This document shows, piece by piece, positions 16,383 to 25,048 of a stretch of DNA of 64,000 bases. Position numbers and translations under genes: made by a program. The notes below the pieces were generated by a model. It saw only the letters and a program-made list of their open reading frames with translations, had not been told where the DNA came from and did no database searches. Numbering within the stretch: the stretch's first letter is position 1; each line of letters begins with the position of its first letter. The stretch comes from Haloferax elongans ATCC BAA-1513 (GTDB lineage Archaea > Halobacteriota > Halobacteria > Halobacteriales > Haloferacaceae), in NCBI RefSeq assembly GCF_000336755.1, contig NZ_AOLK01000022.1:320748-384747 (forward strand). Reading direction: 5' to 3'.

Positions 16383-17444
16383 ATGAAACAGGCGGACGCG
16401 GAACTTTCTCCTCTCGACCGCGCCATCGTCAACGCCTTCCAGGGTGGCTTCCCCGTCGTCGAACGCCCCTTCGAACCCGCCGCCGCAGCGCTTCGCGAGC
16501 GGGGAGTGGACGTGAGTGCAACGGACCTCTGTGAACGCGTTCGAACGCTCGACGAAGACGGAGTCCTCTCGCGGTTCGGAGCACTCGTCAACGCCGAGGA
16601 AATCGGCGGAACGGCGACCCTTGTCGCCATGCACGCACCGCCGGAGCGGTTCGACGAAGTGGCCGAACAGGTAAACGCACACCGCGAAGTCGCGCACAAC
16701 TACGAACGCGAGCACCCGCATCTGAACATGTGGTTCGTCGTCTCCGTCGCCGACGAAGCCCGCGTCGACGAGGTACTGGGCAAAATCGAGGATGAGACCG
16801 GCCAAGAGACCTACAACATGCCGAAGCGCCACGAGTTCCACGTCGGCGCGAAGTTCCTCCTCGATGGTCCCGTCCCCGACGGCGACCTCGACCTCTCGCA
16901 TCTCGGCCCCGACGTGGAACCGACCGACGAACGAACCATCACGCCCGACGAGCGCGACCTTGTCTTAGAGATTCAGGGCGGACTCCCGATTACGGAGACG
17001 CCGTACGCCGACGTCGCCGACGCGCTCGGACAGGACACCGAGTGGGTCGTCGAGACCATCAAGCGCTTCAATCTGGAGGGAAAGGTGCGCCGCGTCGGCG
17101 TCATTCCGAACCACTACGCGCTCGGCTACTCCGAGAACGGCATGACAGTCTGGAACGTTCCCGACGACCTCGTGATGGAGGTCGGCCCCGAAATCGCCGC
17201 CCTCGACTTCGTCACCCACTGTTACCGTCGCCCCCGGCACGAGGGCGTCTGGCCGTACAACTTCTTCGCGATGACCCACGGCCGGTCGGAAGCAGAAAGC
17301 GAGGAACGCATCGAGCGCGTTCGCGAAGTCATGGGCGAGTACTGGGAGGTTGGCGACGACGACTGGGACACCCTCTTTTCGACGCGAATCCTGAAGAAGA
17401 CGGGAATCAGACTGGACGAACGAGCAGCAGCGAACACGGAGTGA
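16383..17444 (+). CDS. Siroheme decarboxylase, fused AhbA/AhbB-like (Lrp/AsnC fold)
   Basis: This 353-residue protein consists of two AsnC-like halves, each an HTH-like segment plus a ferredoxin-like domain. The halves have matching motifs: FQGGFPVVERPFEP and IQGGLPITETPYADVA for the HTH parts, and HLNMWFVV and WPYNFFAMTHG for the effector parts. This is the architecture of fused sirohaem decarboxylases (AhbA-AhbB / NirDL type), which convert sirohaem to didecarboxysirohaem in the alternative haem pathway. The neighbours are a precorrin-2 dehydrogenase (starting 1 base after this stop) and hemA. A second paralogue lies at 57500-58543. Whether this copy corresponds to AhbA or AhbB is not clear. 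Confidence 0.88.
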   Translation: MKQADAELSPLDRAIVNAFQGGFPVVERPFEPAAAALRERGVDVSATDLCERVRTLDEDGVLSRFGALVNAEEIGGTATLVAMHAPPERFDEVAEQVNAHREVAHNYEREHPHLNMWFVVSVADEARVDEVLGKIEDETGQETYNMPKRHEFHVGAKFLLDGPVPDGDLDLSHLGPDVEPTDERTITPDERDLVLEIQGGLPITETPYADVADALGQDTEWVVETIKRFNLEGKVRRVGVIPNHYALGYSENGMTVWNVPDDLVMEVGPEIAALDFVTHCYRRPRHEGVWPYNFFAMTHGRSEAESEERIERVREVMGEYWEVGDDDWDTLFSTRILKKTGIRLDERAAANTE

Positions 17445-17445
17445 G

Positions 17446-18093
17446 ATGATTCCACTGGTGCACGACTTCGGCGGTGAGACCATCCTCGTGTTTGGCGGCG
17501 GCCCGGTCGGTGCCCGCAAGGCCCGTCGGTTCGCCCGCGAAACGCGAACTGTCGTCGTCAGTCCCGACTTCGCCGACCGCGACTTCGGCGACGCAGAACT
17601 CGTCCGGGCGGCACCAGACCCAGACGACGTGACAGACTGGGTCGACCGTTTCGAACCCGCACTGGTCGTCGCCGCGACGAGTGACACCGACGTAAACGAC
17701 GCTATCGTCGCCGCTGCCCGCGACGCAGGGGCACTGGTCAACCGTGCCGACCGGAGCGGTGAGCGAGATGCTGGAAGCGTCGTCGTGCCCGCCACAGTCG
17801 ACGACGGCGACGTGTCGGTTGCGATTACGACGGGCGGGGCGAGTCCGGCGTTGTCGAAGCACCTCCGCGAGCGTATCGAAGCAGAACTCGACGGTGCGGG
17901 CGCGATGGCCGAGTTGACTGCCGAGATTCGGGCCGACCTCAAAGCGTCCGACATGTCACCGACAGAGCGCCGTGATGCGGTTCGCGCCGTGGTTCGGGAC
18001 CCGTCAGTTTGGAAGGCTTTACGTAGTGGGGACGCAAACCCCCGGCGAGAGGCAGCGCGCGTGATTAAGGACACACAGCGAGGTGAGTTATGA
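17446..18093 (+). CDS. Precorrin-2 dehydrogenase / sirohydrochlorin ferrochelatase-like
   Basis: This 215-residue protein begins MIPLVHDFGGETILVFGGGPVGARKA, with an NAD-binding GGGPVGARK motif. It continues with VVAATSDTDVN, LVNRADRSGERD and VSVAITTGGASPALSKHLRERIE, typical of the SirC/Met8 family. It should oxidise precorrin-2 to sirohydrochlorin with NAD. Some relatives also insert iron, but whether this one does is unknown. It sits in a tight operon: its start follows the AhbAB-like stop by one base, and its stop overlaps the hemA ATG (ATGA). Confidence 0.92.
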   Translation: MIPLVHDFGGETILVFGGGPVGARKARRFARETRTVVVSPDFADRDFGDAELVRAAPDPDDVTDWVDRFEPALVVAATSDTDVNDAIVAAARDAGALVNRADRSGERDAGSVVVPATVDDGDVSVAITTGGASPALSKHLRERIEAELDGAGAMAELTAEIRADLKASDMSPTERRDAVRAVVRDPSVWKALRSGDANPRREAARVIKDTQRGEL

Positions 18094-19487
18094 GGAGCGC
18101 GGGTGTCATCTCCGGCGTCAGCGTCGCCCACGACCGGGCGAGCGTCCAGGAGATAGAGTGCGCTTCCGAAGACGACGTACAGACCGTCGTCGATTACCTC
18201 CTCGCACAGGAGGGCGTCACCGAGGCGTTTTCGCTACAGACGTGTAACCGTGCCGAGGCGTACGTCGTCACCGAGGACGCCGCCGACGGCCGCCGCGCGC
18301 TGGACGACTTCGCCCCCGAGGTTCGCGATGGGGGCGTCAGACACATGGACCACGAAGAGAGCCTTCGCCACCTCATGCGCGTCTCGGCGGGGCTCGAATC
18401 GCTGGTCCTCGGTGAGGACCAGATTATCGGGCAGGTGAAAGCCGCCATCGAGGCGTCTCGCGACGTCGGCGGTATCGGTCCGATGCTCGAAGACGCGCTG
18501 CTGAAAGCAGTCCACGTCGGCGAGCGCGCACGTAACGAGACGGCAATCAACGAGGGAGCGGTCTCGCTCGGCAGCGCGGCTGTCCGGCTTGCACGCTCGG
18601 AACTCGACGACCCGATGGAAACGGCTCAGACTCTCGTCGTCGGGGCGGGCGAGATGGGTACCCTCGCGGCACAGGCCCTCGCGTCCGCGGACGTGGCCGA
18701 ATTGGTGGTCGCAAACCGCACGGTCGCCCGCGCCGAGAGTCTCGTCGAAGACCTTCCGGGTTCGACCGAGGCGACGGGCCTCGATACTATCGAGTCGGCT
18801 ATCGCTGCGGCCGACCTCGTCATCACCGCGACCAGCAGCCCTGACTACGTCGTCGAGGCGGCAACGCTCGCCGACGCGGGCGAGACGATGCTCATCGACA
18901 TCGCCCAACCGCGGGACGTCGACCCGGCGGTCGACGACCTCACGGACGTGATCGTCCACGACATCGACGACCTCGAAACCGTGACCGACCAGACCGAGGT
19001 CCAGCGCGAACGCGCTGCACAGCAGGTCGAAGTCATGATAGACGAGGAGTTCGACCGGCTCTTGGCCGCCTACAAGCGAAAGCGGGCCGACGAGGCCATC
19101 AGTTCGATGTACGAGGCGGCCGAGTACGTCAAGCGTCGCGAGGTTTCGACCGCGCTCTCGAAGTTAGAAGCACAGGGCGACCTCAACGACGAGCAACGCG
19201 AGACCGTGGAGTCGCTCGCGGACGCGCTCGTCGGCCAGATTCTTGCTGCCCCGACCAAGAGCCTCCGTGACGCCGCGGGCGACGACGACTGGACGACCAT
19301 CCAGACCGCGATGCGCCTGTTCGACCCGGGATTCGACGACATTCCGACGCGGAGACCCGACGAACAGGGCGAATCGAAACGCCCCTCGTTCGGCGCATCG
19401 GGGTCACGTCCCGACCAGAACAGCGACCGGGCGGAGTCGGACGACGAACTGCCGCGACGCGTCCTCGAACAGCTCTCTGACGACTGA
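18090..19487 (+). CDS. hemA: Glutamyl-tRNA reductase
   Basis: This 465-residue enzyme performs the first committed step of tetrapyrrole synthesis by the C5 route, reducing glutamyl-tRNA to glutamate-1-semialdehyde with NADPH. Visible landmarks are the nucleophile Cys52 in LQTCNRAEAY, the LVLGEDQIIGQVK block, the Rossmann motif VVGAGEMGTLAA and IDIAQPRDVDP, plus the C-terminal dimerisation helix. About 60 extra disordered acidic residues (PDEQGESKRPSF onwards) form a haloarchaeal tail. It overlaps the precorrin-2 dehydrogenase gene by ATGA, linking supply to the sirohaem branch. Confidence 0.96.
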   Translation: MRSAGVISGVSVAHDRASVQEIECASEDDVQTVVDYLLAQEGVTEAFSLQTCNRAEAYVVTEDAADGRRALDDFAPEVRDGGVRHMDHEESLRHLMRVSAGLESLVLGEDQIIGQVKAAIEASRDVGGIGPMLEDALLKAVHVGERARNETAINEGAVSLGSAAVRLARSELDDPMETAQTLVVGAGEMGTLAAQALASADVAELVVANRTVARAESLVEDLPGSTEATGLDTIESAIAAADLVITATSSPDYVVEAATLADAGETMLIDIAQPRDVDPAVDDLTDVIVHDIDDLETVTDQTEVQRERAAQQVEVMIDEEFDRLLAAYKRKRADEAISSMYEAAEYVKRREVSTALSKLEAQGDLNDEQRETVESLADALVGQILAAPTKSLRDAAGDDDWTTIQTAMRLFDPGFDDIPTRRPDEQGESKRPSFGASGSRPDQNSDRAESDDELPRRVLEQLSDD

Positions 19488-19585
19488 AGCGCGAGTGTCC
19501 CCTGACGACTGAGACGCGAGCGCCGGACGTCGCGGTCGGCGTGGCTGCGAACCTTTTTATTCGAATCCGAGTCCAGACCGTCTCG

Positions 19586-20062
19586 ATGTTCGCTTCGTCC
19601 ACAGACAGGTCACCCTTCCAGTACGCTTCGAGTGCTCGCCGCTGCCGATTCGGCCGTAGAATCGCCGCCCATGTCCGCGCGTGGCGTCGTCGCCGACTCG
19701 TCGCCTCGGCACCTCGGCGGCGAGTGGCCGACCTCGACGACGTCGCCCGAGCGACAGTCGTCGGGACGGTTGCCGACGTCGTGGGCACTGGACCGGCACT
19801 CGAAGCGTGGACGGCCGACGCGAACGCCAGACTCGCCGGAGTCGCCAGTGGCCGAGCGACGCGCCCGTTCGTCCTCGAAGACCCCACAGGGGCGGTCCAC
19901 GTTCGAATCCCACCCGCCGGTGCCGTCGTGGGCGAACGCGGTGCGTCAGCCGAGACGACCGTCGAGTGCGGTGACCGACTCTCTGTCACCGGGCAGGTCG
20001 TCCGGCGTCGTGACGGCCGATGGACACTGACTGGCCCGGGATTCGTCCTGCGAAAGCGGTGA
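19586..20062 (+). CDS. Hypothetical protein with beta-rich (OB-like) C-terminal part
   Basis: This 158-residue frame has a T-rich promoter-like stretch (CTTTTTATTC) around 19553-19562. The N-terminal half is Arg-rich (RRCRFGRRIAAHVRAWRRRR). The C-terminal half reads like a compact beta-barrel: ATVVGTVADVV, ATRPFVLEDPTGAVHVRI, GDRLSVTGQVVRRRDG and WTLTGPGFVLRKR, reminiscent of OB-fold proteins. No family is recognised and the start is uncertain. It could also be a longer degraded gene, but the frame stays open and its third codon positions are GC-rich. Confidence 0.5.
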   Translation: MFASSTDRSPFQYASSARRCRFGRRIAAHVRAWRRRRLVASAPRRRVADLDDVARATVVGTVADVVGTGPALEAWTADANARLAGVASGRATRPFVLEDPTGAVHVRIPPAGAVVGERGASAETTVECGDRLSVTGQVVRRRDGRWTLTGPGFVLRKR

Positions 20063-20146
20063 AACCGGAGGTGTTGCCAGCGAAACGACTCCCACGTCCC
20101 CCGGGTCGGCAGAATCCTTATCGGTCTGCCACGCGACATATCCGCT

Positions 20147-20422
20147 ATGGCTGAGGTTCTCTCTCCAGACGAAGTCGACCGCCAACTCGGGGCAGGTTGG
20201 GAACGCGACGACGACGAAATCGTGCGCGTCTACGAGTTCGACGACTACCTCGATGGGGTCGCGTTTGCCGCCAGCGTCGGGGAAGTCGCCGAAGAAGAGT
20301 TCCACCATCCCGAGATTACGATTCGGTACGAAGCGGTCGAAGTCCGCCTCACGAGCCACGAAGAAGGCGGAATCACCGAGAAAGACCTGCGACTCGCCGA
20401 CCTGTTCGACGACGAGTTCTGA
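20147..20422 (+). CDS. Pterin-4a-carbinolamine dehydratase family protein
   Basis: This 91-residue protein matches the PCD/DCoH family: WERDDDEIVRVYEFDDYLDGVAFAASV, then the active-site stretch EFHHPEITIRYEAVEVRLTSHEEGGITEKD with the His-His-Pro and later His. The enzyme dehydrates 4a-hydroxytetrahydropterin. In archaea it may serve pterin or molybdopterin-linked chemistry. It is first in a short run with the LWR-salt protein, 10 bases apart. Confidence 0.92.
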   Translation: MAEVLSPDEVDRQLGAGWERDDDEIVRVYEFDDYLDGVAFAASVGEVAEEEFHHPEITIRYEAVEVRLTSHEEGGITEKDLRLADLFDDEF

Positions 20423-20432
20423 CACTCGGGCG

Positions 20433-20807
20433 ATGACACTCACGTACGTGTTTCGGGTGGAGTTCCGCCTCGAAACGATGCCGACCATCGAGACAGAGCC
20501 GGCGTCGTTCGAGACGACAGTCCGTGTGACCCCGCCACCGCCGGGTGAGGAAGGCTGGATGTTGTTCCGCGACGTGCTCTGGCGCGGCGAGGTCAACGAC
20601 CCCGTCTACGCCCGAAAACTCGCCTCGTCGTGGGTCGATGTCCCCGTCGAGTCGTGTACTTTCGCGGAGTTGCGCACCGACGAAGCGTCGTTGGACGAAC
20701 TCAGGGCTGCCGTCGGCGAACACCTTGACGAGTTCAACGCCGACTCGGTGCGCGACGCGCTGCACAAGTACTTCGGGAGCGCGATTCACGTCGAAGCAGA
20801 CGACTGA
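20433..20807 (+). CDS. LWR-salt protein
   Basis: This 124-residue protein is recognised as the haloarchaeal LWR-salt family from FRDVLWRGEVNDPVYARKLASSW near the middle and a preceding RVTPPPPGEEGW. It is soluble and acidic, with no predicted catalytic motif and unknown function. It begins 10 bases after the dehydratase stop and is probably co-transcribed with it. Confidence 0.8.
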   Translation: MTLTYVFRVEFRLETMPTIETEPASFETTVRVTPPPPGEEGWMLFRDVLWRGEVNDPVYARKLASSWVDVPVESCTFAELRTDEASLDELRAAVGEHLDEFNADSVRDALHKYFGSAIHVEADD

Positions 20808-20885
20808 GTGGCTCAATCGGGGTGACTTGGCTGATGTTCAGCGGCGGAATACCTTTATTTGGACGTGACCTATCTCGTAGTCCGA

Positions 20886-21554
20886 ATGAGTCCCTCCACC
20901 TACGACTTTTGGCTGTTCGACCTCGACGGCACGCTCGTCGACGCCGACTGGGCGTACACGCGTGACGTGTTCGACCGCGTCGGCGACCGCCTCGGCTACG
21001 AGTTCACCAACCGACAAGCGGAAGTTATCTGGCACGGCCTCGGCGGTGCGCGAGACCCGACGCTCCGCGAGTGGGGTATCGACCCCAAGGAGTTCTGGCC
21101 GGCGTTCCACCGCGAAGAAGACCCGATGAAGCGGGCCGAAGCCACGTATCTCCACGAGGACGCGGCCCGAATCATCGACGATATCCACGACGCGGGCCGC
21201 CCCGTGGGAATCGTCACGCACTGCCAGCAGTTCCTCACCGACCCCGTCTTGGACCACCTCGACATCCGCGACTGGTTCGACACGGTAGTTTGCTGTACCG
21301 AAGAAACCGGCTGGAAACCGGACGCAGCCCCGGTGAAACAGGCCGTCTCGCAACTCGGAGTCGACGACGGACTCCGGTCCGACGGCGGGACTGCGGGCGT
21401 CCTCGCTGGCGACGGCGAAAGCGACATCGGCGCGGCGTGGAACGCCTCGTTAGACGGGATTCACATCGAACGCCACGGTCCCGACTTCCGCGGGCGCTGT
21501 GTGCTCGGCGACTACCGAGTGGAGACGTTCGACGAACTCGCGCGGTCCTGGTGA
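20886..21554 (+). CDS. HAD-family hydrolase (phosphoglycolate phosphatase-like)
   Basis: This 222-residue haloacid-dehalogenase-fold phosphatase begins MSPSTYDFWLFDLDGTLVDADW, giving the DxDGT motif with the nucleophile Asp. Motif II is in VGIVTHCQQF, Lys in TGWKPDAAPV and motif IV in GVLAGDGESDIGAAWNA. It probably dephosphorylates a small phosphometabolite. Its last 43 bases overlap the convergent methyltransferase gene. The N-terminal extension in the same frame (from 20859) covers the promoter region and was excluded. Confidence 0.9.
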   Translation: MSPSTYDFWLFDLDGTLVDADWAYTRDVFDRVGDRLGYEFTNRQAEVIWHGLGGARDPTLREWGIDPKEFWPAFHREEDPMKRAEATYLHEDAARIIDDIHDAGRPVGIVTHCQQFLTDPVLDHLDIRDWFDTVVCCTEETGWKPDAAPVKQAVSQLGVDDGLRSDGGTAGVLAGDGESDIGAAWNASLDGIHIERHGPDFRGRCVLGDYRVETFDELARSW

Positions 21555-22234
21555 GAAACCGGTACCGAAGCGCGGAGTGACCGGCCGTCTGCGTCGTGTT
21601 TGGTCGCGACAGCCACGAACAACGTCCCGGCGTTCGCGTCCGTGAACCGAACCGAGTCGAACCGAGCGTCGAGCAGTGAGAGGAGGTCGTGTTCTGGATG
21701 CCAGTTCGTCGCCGCTTTCGAAAGCGGGTTGAAAAGCGGATTGAGAAGCGAAAGCGGGAGTCGCGGGAACGGACGCGTATCGAAGACGACGAACCGACCG
21801 CCGGGAGCGAGCGCGTCGTAGACACTGTCGATGACCTGTGTTGGCTTCGCCATCGCACTCAACGAGAGCGTCGCGTAGGCAGCGTCGAACGACGTACACA
21901 CCGGAAGCCGAGCAGCATCAGCGCGGACGACGTGGACGTTCGCCCAGTCGTCGCGCTCGATTCGCTCTCGTGCGGCGACTGTCATTCCGTCGCTGTAATC
22001 GAGTCCGAGAACCGTTCCTTCGTCGCCGACAGCAGCACGCAGTGCGTCGAAGTTGACGCCGGGGCCGCACCCGACGTCGAGGACGGTGTCTCCCGAATCC
22101 AAATCGAGGGCTGCACGTGCCCGCTCACGAAGGTGTGTTTGTCCCGCGAGAAAGAGCCGAGAGAAGAATCGAAACACGCCCTGGTGGCGACTCCACCAGT
22201 CGTAGAGCCTACGGCCACGGTCGCCGTCAGTCAC
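21512..22234 (-). CDS. SAM-dependent methyltransferase (class I)
   Basis: This 240-residue protein starts at GTG 22234. It shows the class I SAM-binding motif VLDVGCGPGVNFDAL, then GLDYSDGMTVAAR, NVHVVRADAARLPV and ALAPGGRFVVFDTRP. It resembles UbiE/MenG-like small-molecule methyltransferases. The C-terminal 14 residues are encoded in DNA that also encodes the end of the convergent HAD gene. The substrate is unknown. Confidence 0.88.
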   Translation of the reverse strand: MTDGDRGRRLYDWWSRHQGVFRFFSRLFLAGQTHLRERARAALDLDSGDTVLDVGCGPGVNFDALRAAVGDEGTVLGLDYSDGMTVAARERIERDDWANVHVVRADAARLPVCTSFDAAYATLSLSAMAKPTQVIDSVYDALAPGGRFVVFDTRPFPRLPLSLLNPLFNPLSKAATNWHPEHDLLSLLDARFDSVRFTDANAGTLFVAVATKHDADGRSLRASVPVSHQDRASSSNVSTR

Positions 22235-22304
22235 AGTTCGTTGGTCCGCTCCACCGCCGTCTAACTTCCTGCCTCTGTCTCTGCCTCGGAGGGCGGTGCG
22301 GTCG

Positions 22305-23057
22305 TCACGTCGCCTCGTCGAGCGGGCGTGCAAGGATGTCGCCGGAACTCGTCACTGCGAGTTGAAGTTCTCCGTAGGGGAATCGAACTTCGATACCCGG
22401 ACGCTCTGTGTTCTCGACGAGCGGGCGAATCAGCGATTCGAGCGAGTCAGTGTCGATAGACTCGAAAAGCGGGTCTTTGATAGCCGACAGGCCGGCGTAC
22501 GACTCCACTGCCTCGACGATGACCAACCCGAGTTCTTCGTCACCGAGCCACTGACCGATGAGTTCCCAGTCCTCCGCGAGGCCGAGTGTCGCGGTCGAAG
22601 CGGCAGTCTCGTGTTCCGTCAGGGCGGCACCGACCGCCGAAGAGCCCATCTTGAGCGCTGAATCGACGTCGTCGCCGTCCGTTTCGACGATACCCCGTAC
22701 TCGCTGGAGAACCGTCGAGAGGTCGCCCGGTCCCGCTTTCTGAACGTACTCCGTGACGCCCGCAGCGGTCGCGACCTGTTCGACTTCGCCCCAGTCCTTC
22801 GCGGTGAACAGGAAGATAGGCATCTCTTCGTTCTCCTCGCGAACTGCCTCGACGAGTGAGACGCCGTTCGGTAAGACGAGTGAGTCACTCACGACGCAAT
22901 CGACCGGTGTCGAAGGAGACGAAACGATATCGATAGCCTCAGACGCGGATTCGGCGGTGAGTAGGGTGACGGCCTCGACTTCCCGAAATGCCGCCCTCGA
23001 GAGGGCAAGCATCCCCGGGTCGTCGTCTGCGTGAAGGACCGTCAACTGAGATTGCAT
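22305..23057 (-). CDS. Response regulator with HalOD1 output domain
   Basis: This 250-residue protein has an N-terminal receiver domain (LTVLHADDDPGML, with the phospho-Asp in CVVSDSLVLPNG and Lys in FLFTAKDW). After a linker comes a HalOD1 domain: LVIVEAVESYAGLSAIKDPLF, then IDTDSLESLIRPL and VRFPYGELQLAVTSSGDI. HalOD1 is a haloarchaeal output domain of unknown mechanism. The ATG at 23057 follows two TATA-like stretches (about 23076 and 23095), so the transcript is probably leaderless. No partner kinase is adjacent. Confidence 0.88.
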   Translation of the reverse strand: MQSQLTVLHADDDPGMLALSRAAFREVEAVTLLTAESASEAIDIVSSPSTPVDCVVSDSLVLPNGVSLVEAVREENEEMPIFLFTAKDWGEVEQVATAAGVTEYVQKAGPGDLSTVLQRVRGIVETDGDDVDSALKMGSSAVGAALTEHETAASTATLGLAEDWELIGQWLGDEELGLVIVEAVESYAGLSAIKDPLFESIDTDSLESLIRPLVENTERPGIEVRFPYGELQLAVTSSGDILARPLDEAT

Positions 23058-23130
23058 GGTAGTCAATACCATCCGAGAGGATAAAAACGTTACACATTTT
23101 TTATATTTCACAAATGGCAGAATTATTCAG

Positions 23131-23140
23131 TTCCCGGGAA
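23131..23140. promoter_or_regulatory. Palindrome TTCCCGGGAA between moeA and HalOD1 regulator
   Basis: A perfect 10-base palindrome in otherwise AT-rich DNA lies 18 bases beyond the moeA stop and about 35 bases upstream of a TATA-like element serving the regulator gene. It could be an operator for the regulator gene or part of a moeA terminator. The evidence is symmetry and position only. Confidence 0.3.
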
Positions 23141-23158
23141 TTATAGCATTTCTTATGA

Positions 23159-25048
23159 TTATATGCCGGATAACTCGTACCCGTCGAGCGAATCGAGTAC
23201 GTCGGCTCCACCCTTAACGACCCGTTTCAGGTGTTGTACGCTCGGTTTTCTTGCACGGGAGGGGTCGGCGAGGACGCGGACTGGTTGGACGCCGAGCGAG
23301 ACGAAGCCCATCCCGAGTGAGTCGGCGGTCGCCGCGAGTCCGAGACCGACGTCTGCCCGCCCCGACTGCACAGCGCGGGCGGGACTCTCGAACGCTTTCG
23401 TCGCTCGTTCGAATCCGGCGATGGCCCCGACAAGTTCGTGGCGGGTCGTGCCACGTTCGTCCGCGAGGTCGGCTACGGCGTTCCCCAGCGCGGTCCGCAG
23501 CCCGGAGTTCGTATCCCGGTTGACGAACCGAAGGTCCGAATCGACGAGGTCGCCGAGGTCGGACACCTCCTCGGGGTTGCCCGCGGGGACGACGAGGCCC
23601 CACTCGCGCGTCCACGACCCGAGTTCGACAGCATCGACATCACGGTCCGTGTCGCCAGCGACGACCGCCACGTCGGGGACACCGTCTCGGAGTCGGCGCA
23701 GGCCTTCGCGCGAGCCCACAGCGAGATAGCGCGGTGACGGAACACGGTCGAGGAGGCGCGAGAGCGCGGGGTCGTCCTCGCCGACACCGAGAAGTTCAGG
23801 CGGGCGAACGTCCGGCGAGAAGAGTTGGACTTCGACCGACTCGCCCTCGGCGAGATACTCCACGTCCGGCGGGACTTCGACGACGCCGTCGGCTTCGACG
23901 AGGCTCGTCGTCGCCCCGGAGCCTTTGTCCACCGGGTAGACGAGCGTCTCGCCGTCGCCGTCGGTCACGAGGCCGACGGGCATGAGTCGCATCCGGCCTT
24001 CGGCGTAGCGCTCGCGGACGGCCATCGACCCCTCGATAGTCGCAGTCCGTGGTTCTGGGAGTCCGGCAGCGTCGCGGATGGCGGGCGCGACGAAGGTTCG
24101 GAAGATAGTGAGCGCGGAGACAGGGTACCCCGGGAGACCAATGTAGGCGCTTCCCTCGCCGAGCGTGCCGACGAGCATGGGTTTGCCGGGCTTGACCGCG
24201 ACGCCGTGGAGGAGCAAGTCGCCGCGTTCCTCGACGACCCGGTAGATGACGTCTACGGCGCTCGCCGAGGTCGACCCCGACGAGAGGACGAGGTCGCACT
24301 CCTCGGCGGCCTGTCGGAGCAAGCGCTCCATCTCCTCGTAGTCGTCGCCAGCGTGGGGGTAGAACTTTGGGACGCCACCGGCTTCCTCGACGCCCGCGGC
24401 GATAGTGTAGGAGTTTACGTCGTAGATTTCGCCTCGCTCGGAGTGGAGTTCGTCGCCCGGGCGGACGAGTTCGTCGCCGGTCGAGATGATGCCGACGACT
24501 GGCGTGCCGCGAACCGGAATCTCGTCAAGTCCGAGCGCCGAGAGCAGGCCGATTTCGCGGGGCGTGATACGCGTTCCGGGGCCGAGTGCGCGGGCACCGG
24601 CGGCGATGTCCGTCCCGGCGGGCATCACGCTATCCCCGGGCGCGACGGCGGTGTAGGTCACGAGCGTGTCGTCGCGCTCCTCGGTTCGCTCGACGATGAC
24701 GACGGCGTCGGCTCCGGGAGGCATCACCGCCCCGGTCGAAATCTCGACCGCGGTTCCGGGTTCGACTTCCACATCGGGTTCGACGCCAGCGTGGACCTCG
24801 CCGACGAGTTCGAGTTCGACTGGGTCTGCCTCGTCTGCGCCGAAGGTGTCGCGGGCGCGGACGGCGTACCCGTCCATGCTCGCGCGGTCGAATCCGGGGA
24901 CGTCTATCTCGGCGTCGATTCGCTCGGCGAGAACGCGCCCGCGAGCTTCCGCCAGTGGAACCGTCTCCGCGTCGGGCGTCAGTTCGAGCGACGCGATGGT
25001 CTCGCGCGCTTCCTCCGGCGCGGCGAGGTCGCGGAACTGTTTTCTCAT
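23159..25048 (-). CDS. moeA: MoeA-like molybdopterin molybdenumtransferase fused to PBP-like domain
   Basis: This 629-residue protein has an N-terminal MoeA part (about 1-405: VPGFDRASMDGYAVRA, VVGIISTGDELVRPGD, GLPGYPVSAL). A C-terminal periplasmic-binding-like (LysR-substrate type) domain follows (about 425-629: WGLVVPAGNPEEV, RFVNRDTNSGLR, ADVGLGLAATADSLG). MoeA inserts molybdate or tungstate into adenylylated molybdopterin, and the fused domain may sense or deliver the metal. The usual SGGxSxGxxD active-site motif is altered to SSGSTSASAVD. Its ATG overlaps the stop of the upstream moeA paralogue by four bases (ATGA), so both products may be needed together. Confidence 0.93.
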   Translation of the reverse strand: MRKQFRDLAAPEEARETIASLELTPDAETVPLAEARGRVLAERIDAEIDVPGFDRASMDGYAVRARDTFGADEADPVELELVGEVHAGVEPDVEVEPGTAVEISTGAVMPPGADAVVIVERTEERDDTLVTYTAVAPGDSVMPAGTDIAAGARALGPGTRITPREIGLLSALGLDEIPVRGTPVVGIISTGDELVRPGDELHSERGEIYDVNSYTIAAGVEEAGGVPKFYPHAGDDYEEMERLLRQAAEECDLVLSSGSTSASAVDVIYRVVEERGDLLLHGVAVKPGKPMLVGTLGEGSAYIGLPGYPVSALTIFRTFVAPAIRDAAGLPEPRTATIEGSMAVRERYAEGRMRLMPVGLVTDGDGETLVYPVDKGSGATTSLVEADGVVEVPPDVEYLAEGESVEVQLFSPDVRPPELLGVGEDDPALSRLLDRVPSPRYLAVGSREGLRRLRDGVPDVAVVAGDTDRDVDAVELGSWTREWGLVVPAGNPEEVSDLGDLVDSDLRFVNRDTNSGLRTALGNAVADLADERGTTRHELVGAIAGFERATKAFESPARAVQSGRADVGLGLAATADSLGMGFVSLGVQPVRVLADPSRARKPSVQHLKRVVKGGADVLDSLDGYELSGI

